From Terrabacter sp. MAHUQ-38 (lineage in GTDB: Bacteria; Actinomycetota; Actinomycetes; Actinomycetales; Dermatophilaceae), in contig NZ_JACVCU010000001.1 in the NCBI RefSeq assembly GCF_014518425.1, positions 930,001-994,000 on the forward strand: a DNA stretch of 64,000 nt. Direction: 5' to 3'. Under the pieces are notes generated by a model. That model was not told where the DNA came from and made no database searches. It saw nothing but the letters and a program-made list of their open reading frames with translations. How positions within the stretch are numbered: the stretch's first letter is position 1; the number at the start of each line of letters is the position of its first letter. The position numbers were made by a program, and so were the translations under genes. Shown here one piece after another: positions 9,501 through 17,838 of the stretch.

Positions 9501-9919
9501 AAGTTGACGACGTGCAGGAGGTGCTCCTGCCCCTCTGAGAGGCAGAAGAAGAGAAGGTCGGGAAGGGCCCATTGAGCGTGGGTGCCGCTGCCCGTGCGTG
9601 CGCGCTCGTTCTTGACCAGACGCTGCACGAGGCGGCGAATGGCGCCCACAGGGAGTTGGCCGCCGTCGAACTCCAGCACCCACACGCCGAAGTCCTGGTC
9701 CTTCTGCAACTGGGGGATCTGTGAGATGTGCTTGAGCTTGGCTACCTTCTCCGGGTCGAGGTGCAGCTCCTCGGGCTCCCACTCCAGTTGGAGGTCGTCC
9801 CAAGAAAGGCCGTGCGGGATCGGCCAGTCCAGTCCGTCGAGGAGAAGCGTCAGGAGGTCGTCGGCAGACCTGGGTGCCGCCTTCAGGAGCTGGCGCAGCC
9901 GCTGTTCGTTCGTGCTCAT
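6533..9919 (-). CDS. Type ISP-like N6-adenine DNA methyltransferase with specificity domain
   Basis: The 1128-residue protein contains the gamma-type N6-adenine methyltransferase signature: the ISP-family entry segment GAFYTP (365-370), motif I DPANGTGTF (427-435, AdoMet binding) and motif IV NPPY (535-538, catalytic). The N-terminal 340 residues are mostly helical and hold no SNF2 motif and no Mrr-type nuclease motif I can see. After residue 700 comes a long alpha/beta region like the coupler and target-recognition domain of type ISP enzymes (LlaGI/LlaBIII family). In those enzymes nuclease, helicase, methylase and specificity share one chain; here the helicases are separate genes. Start: ATG at 9919 overlaps the upstream helicase stop (ATGA). 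Likely role: marks self DNA and recognises target sites. Confidence 0.88.
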   Translation of the reverse strand: MSTNEQRLRQLLKAAPRSADDLLTLLLDGLDWPIPHGLSWDDLQLEWEPEELHLDPEKVAKLKHISQIPQLQKDQDFGVWVLEFDGGQLPVGAIRRLVQRLVKNERARTGSGTHAQWALPDLLFFCLSEGQEHLLHVVNFREKDRKRVLNVLSWSHEPTPARLDLLVRKGVSDLFWASPHGPKIVLSPEYGKGFHGYREGMKSAKALSARMAEVAQDVRDEVRTMYEVETETGPIRALFNDVRQQLLGDLTPERFADVYAQTMVYGLLTARIAHPEKFKADQSVSALKFDNEFLDAIYSRFRDDSDGVIDVDELGLNELAEQLAVTDVDELLADFGADNQRDDPVVYFYEEFLAQYDPKQRKDLGAFYTPLPVVRYIVKTVDDALKSFGLPLGVADLTTWAEYTAAHPEIGIPRLAQPEDAVVSMFDPANGTGTFLVEWIRQARRNAGDTGEAAALAHASACEISLASYAVSHLKVSLDISEELREQTRLPIYLGDTLGAKHPHVIDELADPISTEGAHADEVKYDWNHNVLIGNPPYDRVASIGTGGFITALQDGASRSLFDDIFDDAKKHVIFSAHASLYNLYVYFWRWAIWKVFEENTGPAVVSMITASSWLDGPGFLGLRRLAREVADEIVVVDLHGDNKGTRKDENVFDIESPVAIVTLVRRGNGNRRTPAPVHYASYRGTRAEKLGALTDLATGKAKLNTAEASTDWRAPLTHATGGAEWVLFPRLADLFPWQQPGCKFGRTWPIATAKDILTRRWQALVGESDPTQRARMFVTPSSGRDVMSRVGGRERIADLKSGAPHPPIRRYAFRSFDRQWAFDDPRMAKTESPSLWWSLSENQVYLATSSYRLGLGPAATVSTDVPDLHCFNGRGGKDIVPLFRDANGTANVDPAALAKVSEKLNTQVTVEQLFSYSYGVLAGADYTERFHEALETPGPRVPLTADRELFQRMAAHGEKLIWLQTFGERFGSDALPTAGVIWESEPSRLPESKADIKYSPDSKTLRVADGMLTGVPHEVWKFAVSGMDVIPKWLGYRMAKPAGRAASSDSPLDHIRPSTWSPEWSTELVEIVAALRETIACVPEGVALLDEIVAGPLVAADELPAVPPALRQPPKAKPGGTTSARLF

Positions 9920-12900
9920 CGGACCTCGACCCAGCAGATCGTCTTCGGTGATGGGGCGTCGAGCGGCAACTGGGTCTCCTTGCGCATTCGCTTGGTCTCG
10001 TCCCGCTCGAACGCGCGCAGAGCGGCTTGGACCTCGGCACGATCGGTGAACGCCTGGGCCTTGTCTGTCGGCTCGGCACTGATTGCGTCGGCAATGGCGT
10101 GGAGGCCTCGCTCCACTCGGTCTGTCGTGCGGAGTGACCACTCCACCTCACCGGGCTCGAGGGTCCACTCCGGATCCGCGTCGTCGTGCACCTTAGTCAG
10201 GACCGGCACACGTCGGCAGATGAAGACGCCTGAGGGCCCGCCTGACTTGGCGACGGAGATACCTTCAGGAAGGCGTTCGACGAGTTCCTCCAAGCCGGGG
10301 TTCTCCGTGACGAGCTCCAGCCACCTAAGGCGGAGCTCCTCGATGGGGGCGATGTCCCCGTTGTACTCGTCCTTGAATGCCTGGAACACCTTTACATCAT
10401 CGAAGATGTCGGACTCGTCGAACAGTTTCCCACCCGGGATCCCGAGGGTGGTCGAGATCATGAGGGTCTTGTTCTGCACGCGGTTGTAGAGCGTGAGCAG
10501 GGTCTCGATCTCGGCTGGCGGAAGGAAGTTGCGGATCTGGATGTGTCCGCGCGACTTCTTGGTCGAAGGCCGCTCCCTGACGAGCTCCGCTTCGATGGAA
10601 GGGTTCATCCGTCGGTCGACGCGACCGATGCGCTGCATGAGCCGCACCGGATTCCAGTGGATGTCGTAGTTGACCAGCAGGGTGCCGTCCTGCAGGTTCA
10701 CACCTTCGCTGAGGACATCGGTCGAGACGAGGACGCGCAGTGGCGCCAGAGTCGTGCGATCCGCGGCTGAGACCTTGTTGTAGAAGGGTGCAAACCGCTT
10801 GATCATCGCGTAGCGGTCGTTGCCACGGGTCCCGTCGATGCGGTCGACGTCAGCCAGGCCGTCCTGCTTCAGCCGCTCTTCGAGATAGCGGGCGGTGTCG
10901 GCGAACTCGGTGAACACGATGACCCGCTGTGTGCGGAACTCAGGCGTGAACACGTCCTTGTCGAGTGTCTTCTTGCCGCTCTTCGGCGGTCCGATCAGTA
11001 GGTCGCGAAGGTGGAGGTACTTGTCGTCGTACCCCGCGCCGCCCAAGATCAGGTCCATGAACCGCTTGAGCTGGTCGAGGTCCTCGAAGGCGGCATCGAT
11101 CATCTCATCGAGCCGATAGTCGCCGTCCACGAGGTTGTACTCGAGCTCGCTGAGCTCTTCTTCGGTGAGGTCCTCCGCGTGCCAGACCTCGGCGAGGGTG
11201 GCACGATAGCGATCGTGGATGTCCTGCAGCGTGCCCTCGTTCGCCGCGCGCCATGCGGCGAGTTTCGCCTCTTGGCTCGAAGCGATCTTGGAGTTGACGT
11301 CGAGCCAGCGCAGCACCTTGGCAGAAAGGTCGAGGCAGGAGCCTGCAAACGCGGCGAGGCTTGACTCGAAGCGCTTGAGGAAGATGGTTCGGATCAGGGC
11401 GACGACCTGACGTTGGCGGTTCTCTGCGACCGTGTCGACCGCCGTGTCGGTCGAAAAGGCCAGTGGGTAGTACATCGGGAGCTTGAACAGGGGAGTCGCG
11501 CGACTGAAGGCGTTCTGCAGCTCGGTGAAGAGCGGGGAGTACAGCGTGCCGAAGTCGTATTCCACGACGCGCGGCACCTGCGTCTCGGGGAAGACCACGT
11601 CAGGGCCGCCGGCGACCTTGGCGCTCTCTACGGCGTACTTCCGGCTGTTCTGGTGGATGATCGCCTGGAAGAGCTTGTCCTTGGCCATGAGCGCAGCGAT
11701 GGCGGAATAGTCGGGGACGCCACTCTTGAAGGGCTTCTCCAGTTCGACCGTGTACTTGCGCAGACTGTTGATGCCGATGCTCGAGAAGTGGTCGTCGGCA
11801 TCGACGCCGGTGAAGAGCTCGGCCTGGTGGACGAGGTCGAACAACGTGTTGTTGATCGGCGTGGCGGTCAACAGGAAGACAGTCTTCCCCTTGCAGACCT
11901 CGAGCATGCGCCACCACCGAGACCCCCACGGGTTGTCCTCGGTGCGCTTCGCGCCGTGATTGCGAAAGTTGTGGGCCTCGTCGATGATGATGACGTCGGC
12001 CTGTGCGGCGAGCTGCTCGATCTTCTCCGGCGCATCCGTTCTGGACAGATCGGTGTGCGCCATGACCCTGACATTGGAGAACGGGCCGTGGAGGATCGGC
12101 AGCTTTTCCTTCAACTCCGGGTTCCACACAGCGTCCTGGCCGGTCTTGGTCGCCATGATGAGCACGTTCTTTCGGTGTCGCACGGCGTAGTACTCGGTGA
12201 GCATCAGGCCGACGAAGGTCTTGCCGAGACCGACCCCGTCGGTCAGGAAACCGCCGTTCCAGCGTCGAGACATCTCGACCAGCGCGTGGAACCCCTCGCG
12301 CTGGTAGGGGGCGAGGAGCGGGTAGATCGCCGAGTCCGACTCCTCCCACGTCTTGTCGGTCGGGTCGACGTTGGCCGTGAGGGAGTGGAGGGCCTTCGCG
12401 TAAACCTCGAATGGGGTGAACTCGCGTGCGTTGTGCTCGAGCACGGCGAGGAGGTCCTCGTTGACTGGAGCTGCCTCGTCCCAGTGCTTCTCATACCACT
12501 CTTGGAGATCGGCGACTTCCGGTCCTTGGAACCGCACGTTGAGTTCGACGTTCTGCGTCAGCCCCGGGCGTGTGAAGTTGGACGAGCCGACGAGCGCAGC
12601 CGAGCCCACCACCTGCAGTTTGCTGTGCGTGATGTACGCCTTCGCGTGAAACTTCTTTGACCTGTAGACGCGGATCTCGATCTTGCCAGCGCGTATGCCG
12701 TCGACGACGGCGTCGACGCCGGTGAGGAAAGGGTCGCCAGTCTGCCGCTCGACAACGATGGAGGTGTCCAAGGCGGCCGCGATCGCATCAGCCGTGGCCC
12801 GACTGGTCTCGCCACCGATGAGCAGGCGGATCTTGTCGACCTTCTGCCAAGCGGCGTCCAGCGCAAGGAAGGCGCCGATCTCGAAGTGACCCGTGGCGAT

Positions 12901-12999
12901 GTCGATCGCCGAACTGATGTCGCACCACTCGCGGACGTACTGAAGTGCCTTCCAGTCCTCAGCGGAGTTGTCGACGATGAATTGCTCCGGTGTTGCCAA
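9916..12999 (-). CDS. Phospholipase D-like nuclease domain fused to SNF2 helicase
   Basis: The 1027-residue protein begins with a PLD-type phosphodiesterase module, KFHAKAYI (H118, K120 of the HxK motif) then GSSNF (138-142), preceded by strand-rich sequence. A SNF2 motor follows: DGVGLGKT (254-261), DEAH (340-343), LLTATPINN, IVFTEFADTARYL and MQRIGRVDRRM in lobe 2. A single HxK motif means two chains would be needed for an active site, as in dimeric PLD nucleases. Start: the only possible in-frame initiator is a TTG at 12999, because TGA lies two codons upstream; GGGAGGA sits eight bases before it. It heads the leftward operon. PLD-helicases are common in DISARM-like and other defence islands; nuclease activity here is inferred. 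Confidence 0.88.
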   Translation of the reverse strand: MATPEQFIVDNSAEDWKALQYVREWCDISSAIDIATGHFEIGAFLALDAAWQKVDKIRLLIGGETSRATADAIAAALDTSIVVERQTGDPFLTGVDAVVDGIRAGKIEIRVYRSKKFHAKAYITHSKLQVVGSAALVGSSNFTRPGLTQNVELNVRFQGPEVADLQEWYEKHWDEAAPVNEDLLAVLEHNAREFTPFEVYAKALHSLTANVDPTDKTWEESDSAIYPLLAPYQREGFHALVEMSRRWNGGFLTDGVGLGKTFVGLMLTEYYAVRHRKNVLIMATKTGQDAVWNPELKEKLPILHGPFSNVRVMAHTDLSRTDAPEKIEQLAAQADVIIIDEAHNFRNHGAKRTEDNPWGSRWWRMLEVCKGKTVFLLTATPINNTLFDLVHQAELFTGVDADDHFSSIGINSLRKYTVELEKPFKSGVPDYSAIAALMAKDKLFQAIIHQNSRKYAVESAKVAGGPDVVFPETQVPRVVEYDFGTLYSPLFTELQNAFSRATPLFKLPMYYPLAFSTDTAVDTVAENRQRQVVALIRTIFLKRFESSLAAFAGSCLDLSAKVLRWLDVNSKIASSQEAKLAAWRAANEGTLQDIHDRYRATLAEVWHAEDLTEEELSELEYNLVDGDYRLDEMIDAAFEDLDQLKRFMDLILGGAGYDDKYLHLRDLLIGPPKSGKKTLDKDVFTPEFRTQRVIVFTEFADTARYLEERLKQDGLADVDRIDGTRGNDRYAMIKRFAPFYNKVSAADRTTLAPLRVLVSTDVLSEGVNLQDGTLLVNYDIHWNPVRLMQRIGRVDRRMNPSIEAELVRERPSTKKSRGHIQIRNFLPPAEIETLLTLYNRVQNKTLMISTTLGIPGGKLFDESDIFDDVKVFQAFKDEYNGDIAPIEELRLRWLELVTENPGLEELVERLPEGISVAKSGGPSGVFICRRVPVLTKVHDDADPEWTLEPGEVEWSLRTTDRVERGLHAIADAISAEPTDKAQAFTDRAEVQAALRAFERDETKRMRKETQLPLDAPSPKTICWVEVR

Positions 13000-13025
13000 C
13001 GTTCAGTTCCTCCCACCATGGTCAC

Positions 13026-13820
13026 TGCGGTTCACTCTAGTGACGGGATTGATTACCTTGTCGCTTTTGAGGTTCGTCTGTACCCCACTGCCGTTTGCAT
13101 GCGTCGGACTTGAGGCTCATTTGCTTCCACAGCACAGTCAGAGTCACCGCAACGCGCCGTGCTCCGCACGACCGCAGCTCCACTGCCGTGGTCTGAGAGA
13201 TGACGGTGACTGCCAGTCACACTGCGAAGAAGGTTGGTCGGTCGTCTGCGCAAGGACTATGGAAAGCGCGGTCACTGCCCGAGTCTCCGACGAGTACCCG
13301 ACAATATTCCGCCGGCCGACATGCCTCTCCGCGCGCGAGCTCAGTGACCGACCCCACGGGCGGTACCGAATGCACGGTTGCCTCGGACTCCTCGTCAGCC
13401 CGAGGGCGACTGGCAGCATCCCGGGGTGGTTTGCGCCCTACCACGCGGCAGGCGCCTTGATGCGCGCCGAAGACGGGCTGTCTTGGGAGGACCAACTGCT
13501 TCCAGACCGAGTCACAGGCGACGACGTCGACGGCCACCTGTGTTTCGTGAGCGACGTCCTCCACCACGTGTCGGCGAGCTCGTCGGCCCGTTAAACGATG
13601 TCGTTGCCTTGCGCGCCGCAAGCGCATCCAGGGGTTGGCTGGTCGATCACCGAACCGAACGTGTCGCCGCCGCGAGAGTCTCGATCGGTTGGGTGCTCGG
13701 AGTCCGGCTGCGGCCCGGGATGGGGACGGACGTCTCCATGAAACTCGGCGCCATTGGCTGTGTCGGCCGACCCAACTCCTGCGTCGGGATTTTTGTCGTG
13801 TCCTTGGGTGAAGGTGCCGC
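13026..13820. other. Intergenic stretch without a confident gene
   Basis: This 795-base stretch separates the leftward defence operon from the rightward gene at 13821. Short frames exist on both strands but none has a convincing ribosome site and conserved motif together. One plus-strand frame, 13370-13594, has gene-like G+C at third positions over its second half (FAPYHAAGALMRAEDGLSW) and could be a decayed fragment. Near its left edge the perfect dyad TCACT-CT-AGTGA (13032-13043), about 40 bases upstream of the TTG start of the operon, is a possible operator. Confidence 0.4.
13032..13043. promoter_or_regulatory. Dyad operator candidate upstream of defence operon
   Basis: TCACTCTAGTGA is a perfect 12-base inverted repeat with a two-base centre. 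Read leftward it contains TAGAGT, a possible -10 box, about 35-45 bases before the TTG start of the PLD-helicase gene. It could be the binding site of a dimeric regulator such as the XRE protein at the left edge, but it may also be chance. Confidence 0.3.
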
Positions 13821-15281
13821 ATGACGAACTCTGACAGCTCCACGAACGCGACTGACACGACCCCTGCCTCGGGGGCCCACTTCGACACCGACGCCTTCGC
13901 GGTCGTCGTCAAGCATCTCACCATCTCCGACAAGGACGCCGTCCGCGAAGCCCAGCGCTGGACCACCGGCGAGCGCGGCCCGATCGTTGATGACCCGGCC
14001 GTCCTTGGCCAGGTTGATCTCACAGCATACGTCTCCGAGGCGATCCGGATCGGGTCGCTCGCCCTATCCGCCACCGGGCAGGCGCAGGAGATCAAGGCGC
14101 TCGAGCGGATGGTCAAGGAAGTCGGCGCAAGGACTGCCGAATCGACCGAGAAGGCCGTCGCCGAGACGGGTCGCGCAGTGAAGGACGTGACCGAGACGTT
14201 CTCCCGGGTGGCTGCCGACACCAAGAAGGCCTTCACTGAGGCTGACGCACTAACCCGCAAGGCGCTGACCGAGGCGGTGGCGACGACCAAGCTTGACCTC
14301 GTCTCAGAGGTCCGCCGCCTCTTCGGCGGTGAGAGCCCGGAACTGCTGGAGAAGCTGGCCCCCCTGCTCGACAAGTTCGGCGTCGGCCTTGACGAGAAGG
14401 TTCGCGTCAGTACTGAGGCCCTGCTCGCCAAGGCGGCCAAGCAGTTCGACCCGAGCGACCCGACGTCGCCCATCGCGAAGCACACTGCTGTTCTCGACGC
14501 TCGGCACGCCGCCCATGCCGCTGAGATGGCGAGGCAGTATGCGGAGATCACGAAGAAGATCGAGGATCTCATCACCGCCGCCCGGGTCGAGGACGCGAAG
14601 TCCAAGTTGGCGAGTGTGACCCCGATCAAGGGCGCTTCGTACGAGGACCAGGTCCACGCGGTCATGTATGACGTCGCCGCCGGGCTGATGGATGAGTACA
14701 CGGAGACCGGCTCGCTCGTCGGCCGTCTTGCGCGCTGCAAGAAGGGCGACGGCGTGCTGGCGGTGCCCGGCCAGCCGGCAAAGGTCGTCCTCGAGATGAC
14801 GGACTCCCCGCGGACTGGATGGGTGGACTACCTCGACGAGGCCGAGCGCAACCGAGACGCCGTTGCTTCTCTCGGCCTCGTGCGGACCATTGAGCAGAAC
14901 GGCGGCCAGTCGATCTTGGTCCTCGGACCGCGTCGGATCGTGATGGCATTTGACCCCAGGCGCGACGACCCGAGCCTGCTGCGCACGGTCGTGATGCTTC
15001 TGCGGGCCGGTGCCATTGCGGTCAACGCCCGCACCGGTGCGACTGAGATCGCCAAGGCTGAGGAGAAGATTGCGGCGGCTGTCGAACAGCTCGGCCGAAT
15101 TGACGAGATCCAGAAGTGTTCCGGCCTGATCATCAAGAATGCCGAGAAGATCAACAGCCACTCCGAGGGGATCAGCACCACCATTCGACGGCTGCTCGAT
15201 CAGGCGCTCACCGCGCTCGGATCGGCCGACCATGAGATCGACGCGGACGACGCCGAAGTTCCTTTCGCGGCCGCCGGGTGA
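13821..15281 (+). CDS. Coiled-coil protein with PD-(D/E)XK-like C-terminal domain
   Basis: The 486-residue protein has a disordered Ser/Thr-rich start, a long helical coiled-coil region (about 60-260; many A, E, K, T repeats), then a compact alpha/beta domain (270-400) that resembles the DUF2130/restriction-endonuclease-like fold: GASYEDQVHAV (E275), CKKGD (D310) and VVLEMTD (E325). In a canonical PD-(D/E)XK site the last motif is E-x-K; here it is E-x-T, so catalysis may be altered or lost. The end (LDQALTALGSADHEI) is helical. Start: ATG 13821 with GAAGG seven bases upstream. Its stop overlaps the next gene by GTGA. Position beside the defence operon suggests a related role; this is inference. 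Confidence 0.65.
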   Translation: MTNSDSSTNATDTTPASGAHFDTDAFAVVVKHLTISDKDAVREAQRWTTGERGPIVDDPAVLGQVDLTAYVSEAIRIGSLALSATGQAQEIKALERMVKEVGARTAESTEKAVAETGRAVKDVTETFSRVAADTKKAFTEADALTRKALTEAVATTKLDLVSEVRRLFGGESPELLEKLAPLLDKFGVGLDEKVRVSTEALLAKAAKQFDPSDPTSPIAKHTAVLDARHAAHAAEMARQYAEITKKIEDLITAARVEDAKSKLASVTPIKGASYEDQVHAVMYDVAAGLMDEYTETGSLVGRLARCKKGDGVLAVPGQPAKVVLEMTDSPRTGWVDYLDEAERNRDAVASLGLVRTIEQNGGQSILVLGPRRIVMAFDPRRDDPSLLRTVVMLLRAGAIAVNARTGATEIAKAEEKIAAAVEQLGRIDEIQKCSGLIIKNAEKINSHSEGISTTIRRLLDQALTALGSADHEIDADDAEVPFAAAG

Positions 15282-15751
15282 GCTCCAGCATGAGCGGTCC
15301 GGCCCGGACGGCGCGACGGCACGTCCGCGTCGGGCTGCGCGCTCGAGACCTGGCCACCGCGAAGGTGGGGCAGAAGGTCCGCGACGGCCAGTTCGAGTTC
15401 ACGGTCACCAAGGTGCAGAAGGGCGTCAAGACCATCGGCGACCAGTACCTCAACGAGAAGGCGCAGGGACAGTACGTCCTCGTCAGCATCACGGTGACCA
15501 ACATCGGCGACTCGGCGCAGCTGCTCGCCGACTCGTCGCAGAAGATGCGCGACTCGAAGGGTCGCGAGTTCTCGACCGACACGGCGGCCGCGATCTACCT
15601 CAAGGACAACAACGTCTTCCTCAACGAGATCAACCCTGGGAACTCCGTCAAGGAAACCCTCGTCTTCGACATGCCGAAGGGCACCGAGCCGGCCAGCCTC
15701 GAGCTGCACGACTCGCCCTTCTCCGACGGCGTCACCGTGCAGCTCAGCTGA
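15278..15751 (+). CDS. DUF4352 domain protein, probably 5'-truncated
   Basis: Residues 27-157 form a DUF4352 immunoglobulin-like domain (KVGQKVRDGQFEFTVTKV, then GQYVLVSITVTNIGDSAQ and NPGNSVKETLVFDMP). Family members are normally secreted or lipid-anchored, with a signal peptide and lipobox before the domain. Here the first 26 residues (SSSMSGPARTARRHVRVGLR) are Arg-rich, not hydrophobic, and unlike any signal. The GTG start overlaps the upstream stop. The simplest reading is that an insertion removed the true 5' end around 15300-15350 and joined the domain to island DNA; if translated, the product would stay in the cytoplasm. Confidence 0.7.
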   Translation: MSSSMSGPARTARRHVRVGLRARDLATAKVGQKVRDGQFEFTVTKVQKGVKTIGDQYLNEKAQGQYVLVSITVTNIGDSAQLLADSSQKMRDSKGREFSTDTAAAIYLKDNNVFLNEINPGNSVKETLVFDMPKGTEPASLELHDSPFSDGVTVQLS

Positions 15752-15766
15752 GGCGGCGTATGCCGT

Positions 15767-15807
15767 GTGGTGGGCGCCGCGCAGTGAGGGGGCGCGGCGC
15801 CCACCAC
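15767..15807. terminator. Strong hairpin terminator
   Basis: A perfect 16-base-pair stem, GTGGTGGGCGCCGCGC (15767-15782) with GCGCGGCGCCCACCAC (15792-15807) and a nine-base loop, lies 15 bases after the DUF4352 stop. There is no long T-run, as is usual in high-G+C actinobacteria. Confidence 0.8.
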
Positions 15808-15923
15808 CAGTGCAGAGACAACACTCAGGCTGATCACGCTTCTCGATCGGCAGATCCGCGACGTCGTCGACGGTGATGCGTAGAGTCTCGGCAATTCGGC
15901 AATACAGGACGGGGGAGGCCGCG

Positions 15924-16612
15924 ATGGCTGAGAACGACGGGGTCCAGCCGGCGCCGGAGATGCTGGCGACTGCCAAGGAGCTGGCGCTGTCGGCGCTCGA
16001 GCCAGCCGACGCGACGCGAAGACTGCGGCGCTTCTACGACACCACCTCCGACTATGCGGGGGCGAGCTTCGCGACGATGGGGGTGAACCAGGCAGACAGG
16101 ATCGGCGCGGACGACCTGTTCGCGACGACTCTGCTGAGTGTTGACATCCCCGCCAACGCGGCACGGCGGCTGACCAGCCATGAGTCCACCACGGAGGCGA
16201 TTAGAACCGGCTTGGCGGCGCTCCCCGCGGGGCCTCTGGAGACGACCGATGCAGACGGACTGAAGGCCATGCAGGTCCTCTATCTGCACGTGAAGAGCAA
16301 CCTCGCCAGGGCCATGGCCCAGAACCCGAACCTATGGGTGACCGCGCAAGCAAGTTCTGCGCACGCAAGCGGCCCGACCTCTTCCCGGTACGAGACAGGG
16401 TGGTCTGCCGCCTGCTCGGCATCGAGCGTTCCGGCAACGCCCGTGTGGACTGGATGGTGTTCCGGCACCTCATTTCAGATCCGGACGTCCGCCAGGCCAT
16501 CCACGCGGTGGTTGGGGAGCTGGAACGAGAAGGCGACGACCGAGTCGAGCTCGACACCGAGCCTTTGCGTCTGCTCGACGCCGCCCTGTGGACCAAGGTC
16601 AGCATGGCCTGA
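15924..16612 (+). pseudogene. Frameshifted DUF6308 family gene
   Basis: The ATG at 15924 follows GGGGGAGG. The first frame reads RLRRFYDTTSDYAGASFATM and DRIGADDLFATTLLSVDIP up to about 16340, typical of the DUF6308 N-terminus. The conserved C-terminal half (ASKFCARKRPDLFPVRDRVV, then WMVFRHLISDPDVRQAI and LRLLDAALWTKVSMA) continues only in another frame, ending at 16612. Joining the two requires one -1 (or +2) shift near 16342, between codons for VTA and SKF, exactly where the family has the unbroken VTASK segment. It is either a recent frameshift, a sequencing error or, less likely, programmed. DUF6308 function is unknown; members often occur in accessory regions. Confidence 0.75.
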
Positions 16613-16702
16613 GTGCTGCTCGTTTGCCGGTCCGTCTGTCCGTCCTCGACGATGGCCCCGGCGATCCTGCGTGCAATGACCTTGCAGACGGCCACCTGGG
16701 GC

Positions 16703-17773
16703 TCAACCACCCGGCTCGCTGACCAACTTCCAGAAATGGCCTCGGAGAAGGAAACGCAAGTGCTCCTCCACGTCATACCTGTCGAGCCGGGCAGATAGGT
16801 CCAGGAGTAGCGCGCGATCAAGATCTCCCGGGATGAACGGCCGCTGGCTCATCAGACGGGTGCGGTCCGCGGCGCTGGCGGTGATGGACCACGTGGCGAT
16901 CACCCCACGGCACACCTCGTCGATGAGGTCGAGCTCGTGCTGGCTGGCTGCGGGAGCCGTACGGTCCGACCCGACACGCTCACTGACACTCGACCACACC
17001 ACGCGACCGGGCCCTTCGGTGCCCGCGGCTGGCCGCTGCGGGACCTTGCTGCCTGCGAGTACAGCGGGAGTAGGACGTCCTGGCATGGCGACCGGGCGTT
17101 CGGCCGGACCATCGATCTCGCCGAGGTCGGACGTCTCATCGACGCTGCTCCGCGGCCCGGGCAGCGGAACCGCCACCGCGGCGGCTGCAGGGAGCAGGTC
17201 ACCTGCGGCGTCAGGCTGGAGCTGCCGCACGCGCACGGAGTCGTCGACCACGGATCCGTCCAGCACGATGAGGTCATCGGACTCGCGGATCAGGTGGCGA
17301 GACACGGCGTGAGCTCGACCCAGTCGATCCGGGACGGCCATGAGCACGACCTGCATGCCGTGGCTCTGGGCCTCCTCAACCGCTTCGCTGAGGTCGTCAT
17401 CTCCAGACAGGAGGTAGATGACGTCCACCGAGCGGTTCCTGCCATGGGCCGCGAGGTCGAGGCCGATTCGAAGGTCCACGCCTTTCTGCTCACCCTGCGG
17501 TGAGGTGCGGCCCAGTCGCAGCTTCACTCGCGGAAGCATGCCGATGGCCTCTTGGGTTGAGTCCGGCGTGCCTCCCGGACGGTTGCCCGAGTCGTACCAG
17601 TGCAGGCGCAGCAGGGGCAGTCCGCTCGCCTTCTCGGCATCTGCGATCAGGCGTGCGACGAGGTCTGGATACGACACCACGACGCCCTTGCGCAGCGAGG
17701 TGCCGGTTACGCGCGTCGCGGCAGCGGCGAGGAGATAGCCGACGTCGACATAGAGCGCGCAGTAGGACCGCAT
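16703..17773 (-). CDS. NYN-domain (LabA-like) nuclease with long C-terminal extension
   Basis: The 356-residue protein starts with a LabA/DUF88-type NYN domain: YCALYVDVGYLL (D10), KGVDLRIGLDLAAH (D100) and VDVIYLLSGDDDLSEAV (D125-D127), the acidic residues of the PIN-like active site. Residues 185-285 are Pro/Ala-rich and disordered, and the last 70 residues (EVCRGVIATWSITASAADRTRL) form a conserved helical OST-HTH-like tail found on many NYN proteins; the tail assignment is tentative. The gene lies on the opposite strand to its neighbours, between a broken DUF6308 gene and a PASTA fragment, which suggests it arrived with the disrupted segment. Likely an RNA-binding or RNA-cleaving protein. 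Confidence 0.82.
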   Translation of the reverse strand: MRSYCALYVDVGYLLAAAATRVTGTSLRKGVVVSYPDLVARLIADAEKASGLPLLRLHWYDSGNRPGGTPDSTQEAIGMLPRVKLRLGRTSPQGEQKGVDLRIGLDLAAHGRNRSVDVIYLLSGDDDLSEAVEEAQSHGMQVVLMAVPDRLGRAHAVSRHLIRESDDLIVLDGSVVDDSVRVRQLQPDAAGDLLPAAAAVAVPLPGPRSSVDETSDLGEIDGPAERPVAMPGRPTPAVLAGSKVPQRPAAGTEGPGRVVWSSVSERVGSDRTAPAASQHELDLIDEVCRGVIATWSITASAADRTRLMSQRPFIPGDLDRALLLDLSARLDRYDVEEHLRFLLRGHFWKLVSEPGG

Positions 17774-17838
17774 GTGGGCAGGCTCTCACGCTTGGCCTTC
17801 CGTTACCTGGCGGCGGGGGCGTCGCCGCGCTTCGCATT

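Noticed and set aside
11413-12660. 415-codon plus-strand frame inside the PLD-helicase gene
   Set aside because: Antisense to SNF2 motifs I-II; no conserved motif of its own.
1637-12999. Naming the operon DISARM or BREX
   Set aside because: DrmA and DrmB are absent, and so are PglZ, BrxA/BrxB and BrxL. Only parts are similar.
13217-14740. 507-codon minus-strand frame over 13217-14740
   Set aside because: Antisense to the coiled-coil gene and very Arg/Ser-rich; no start site or motif.
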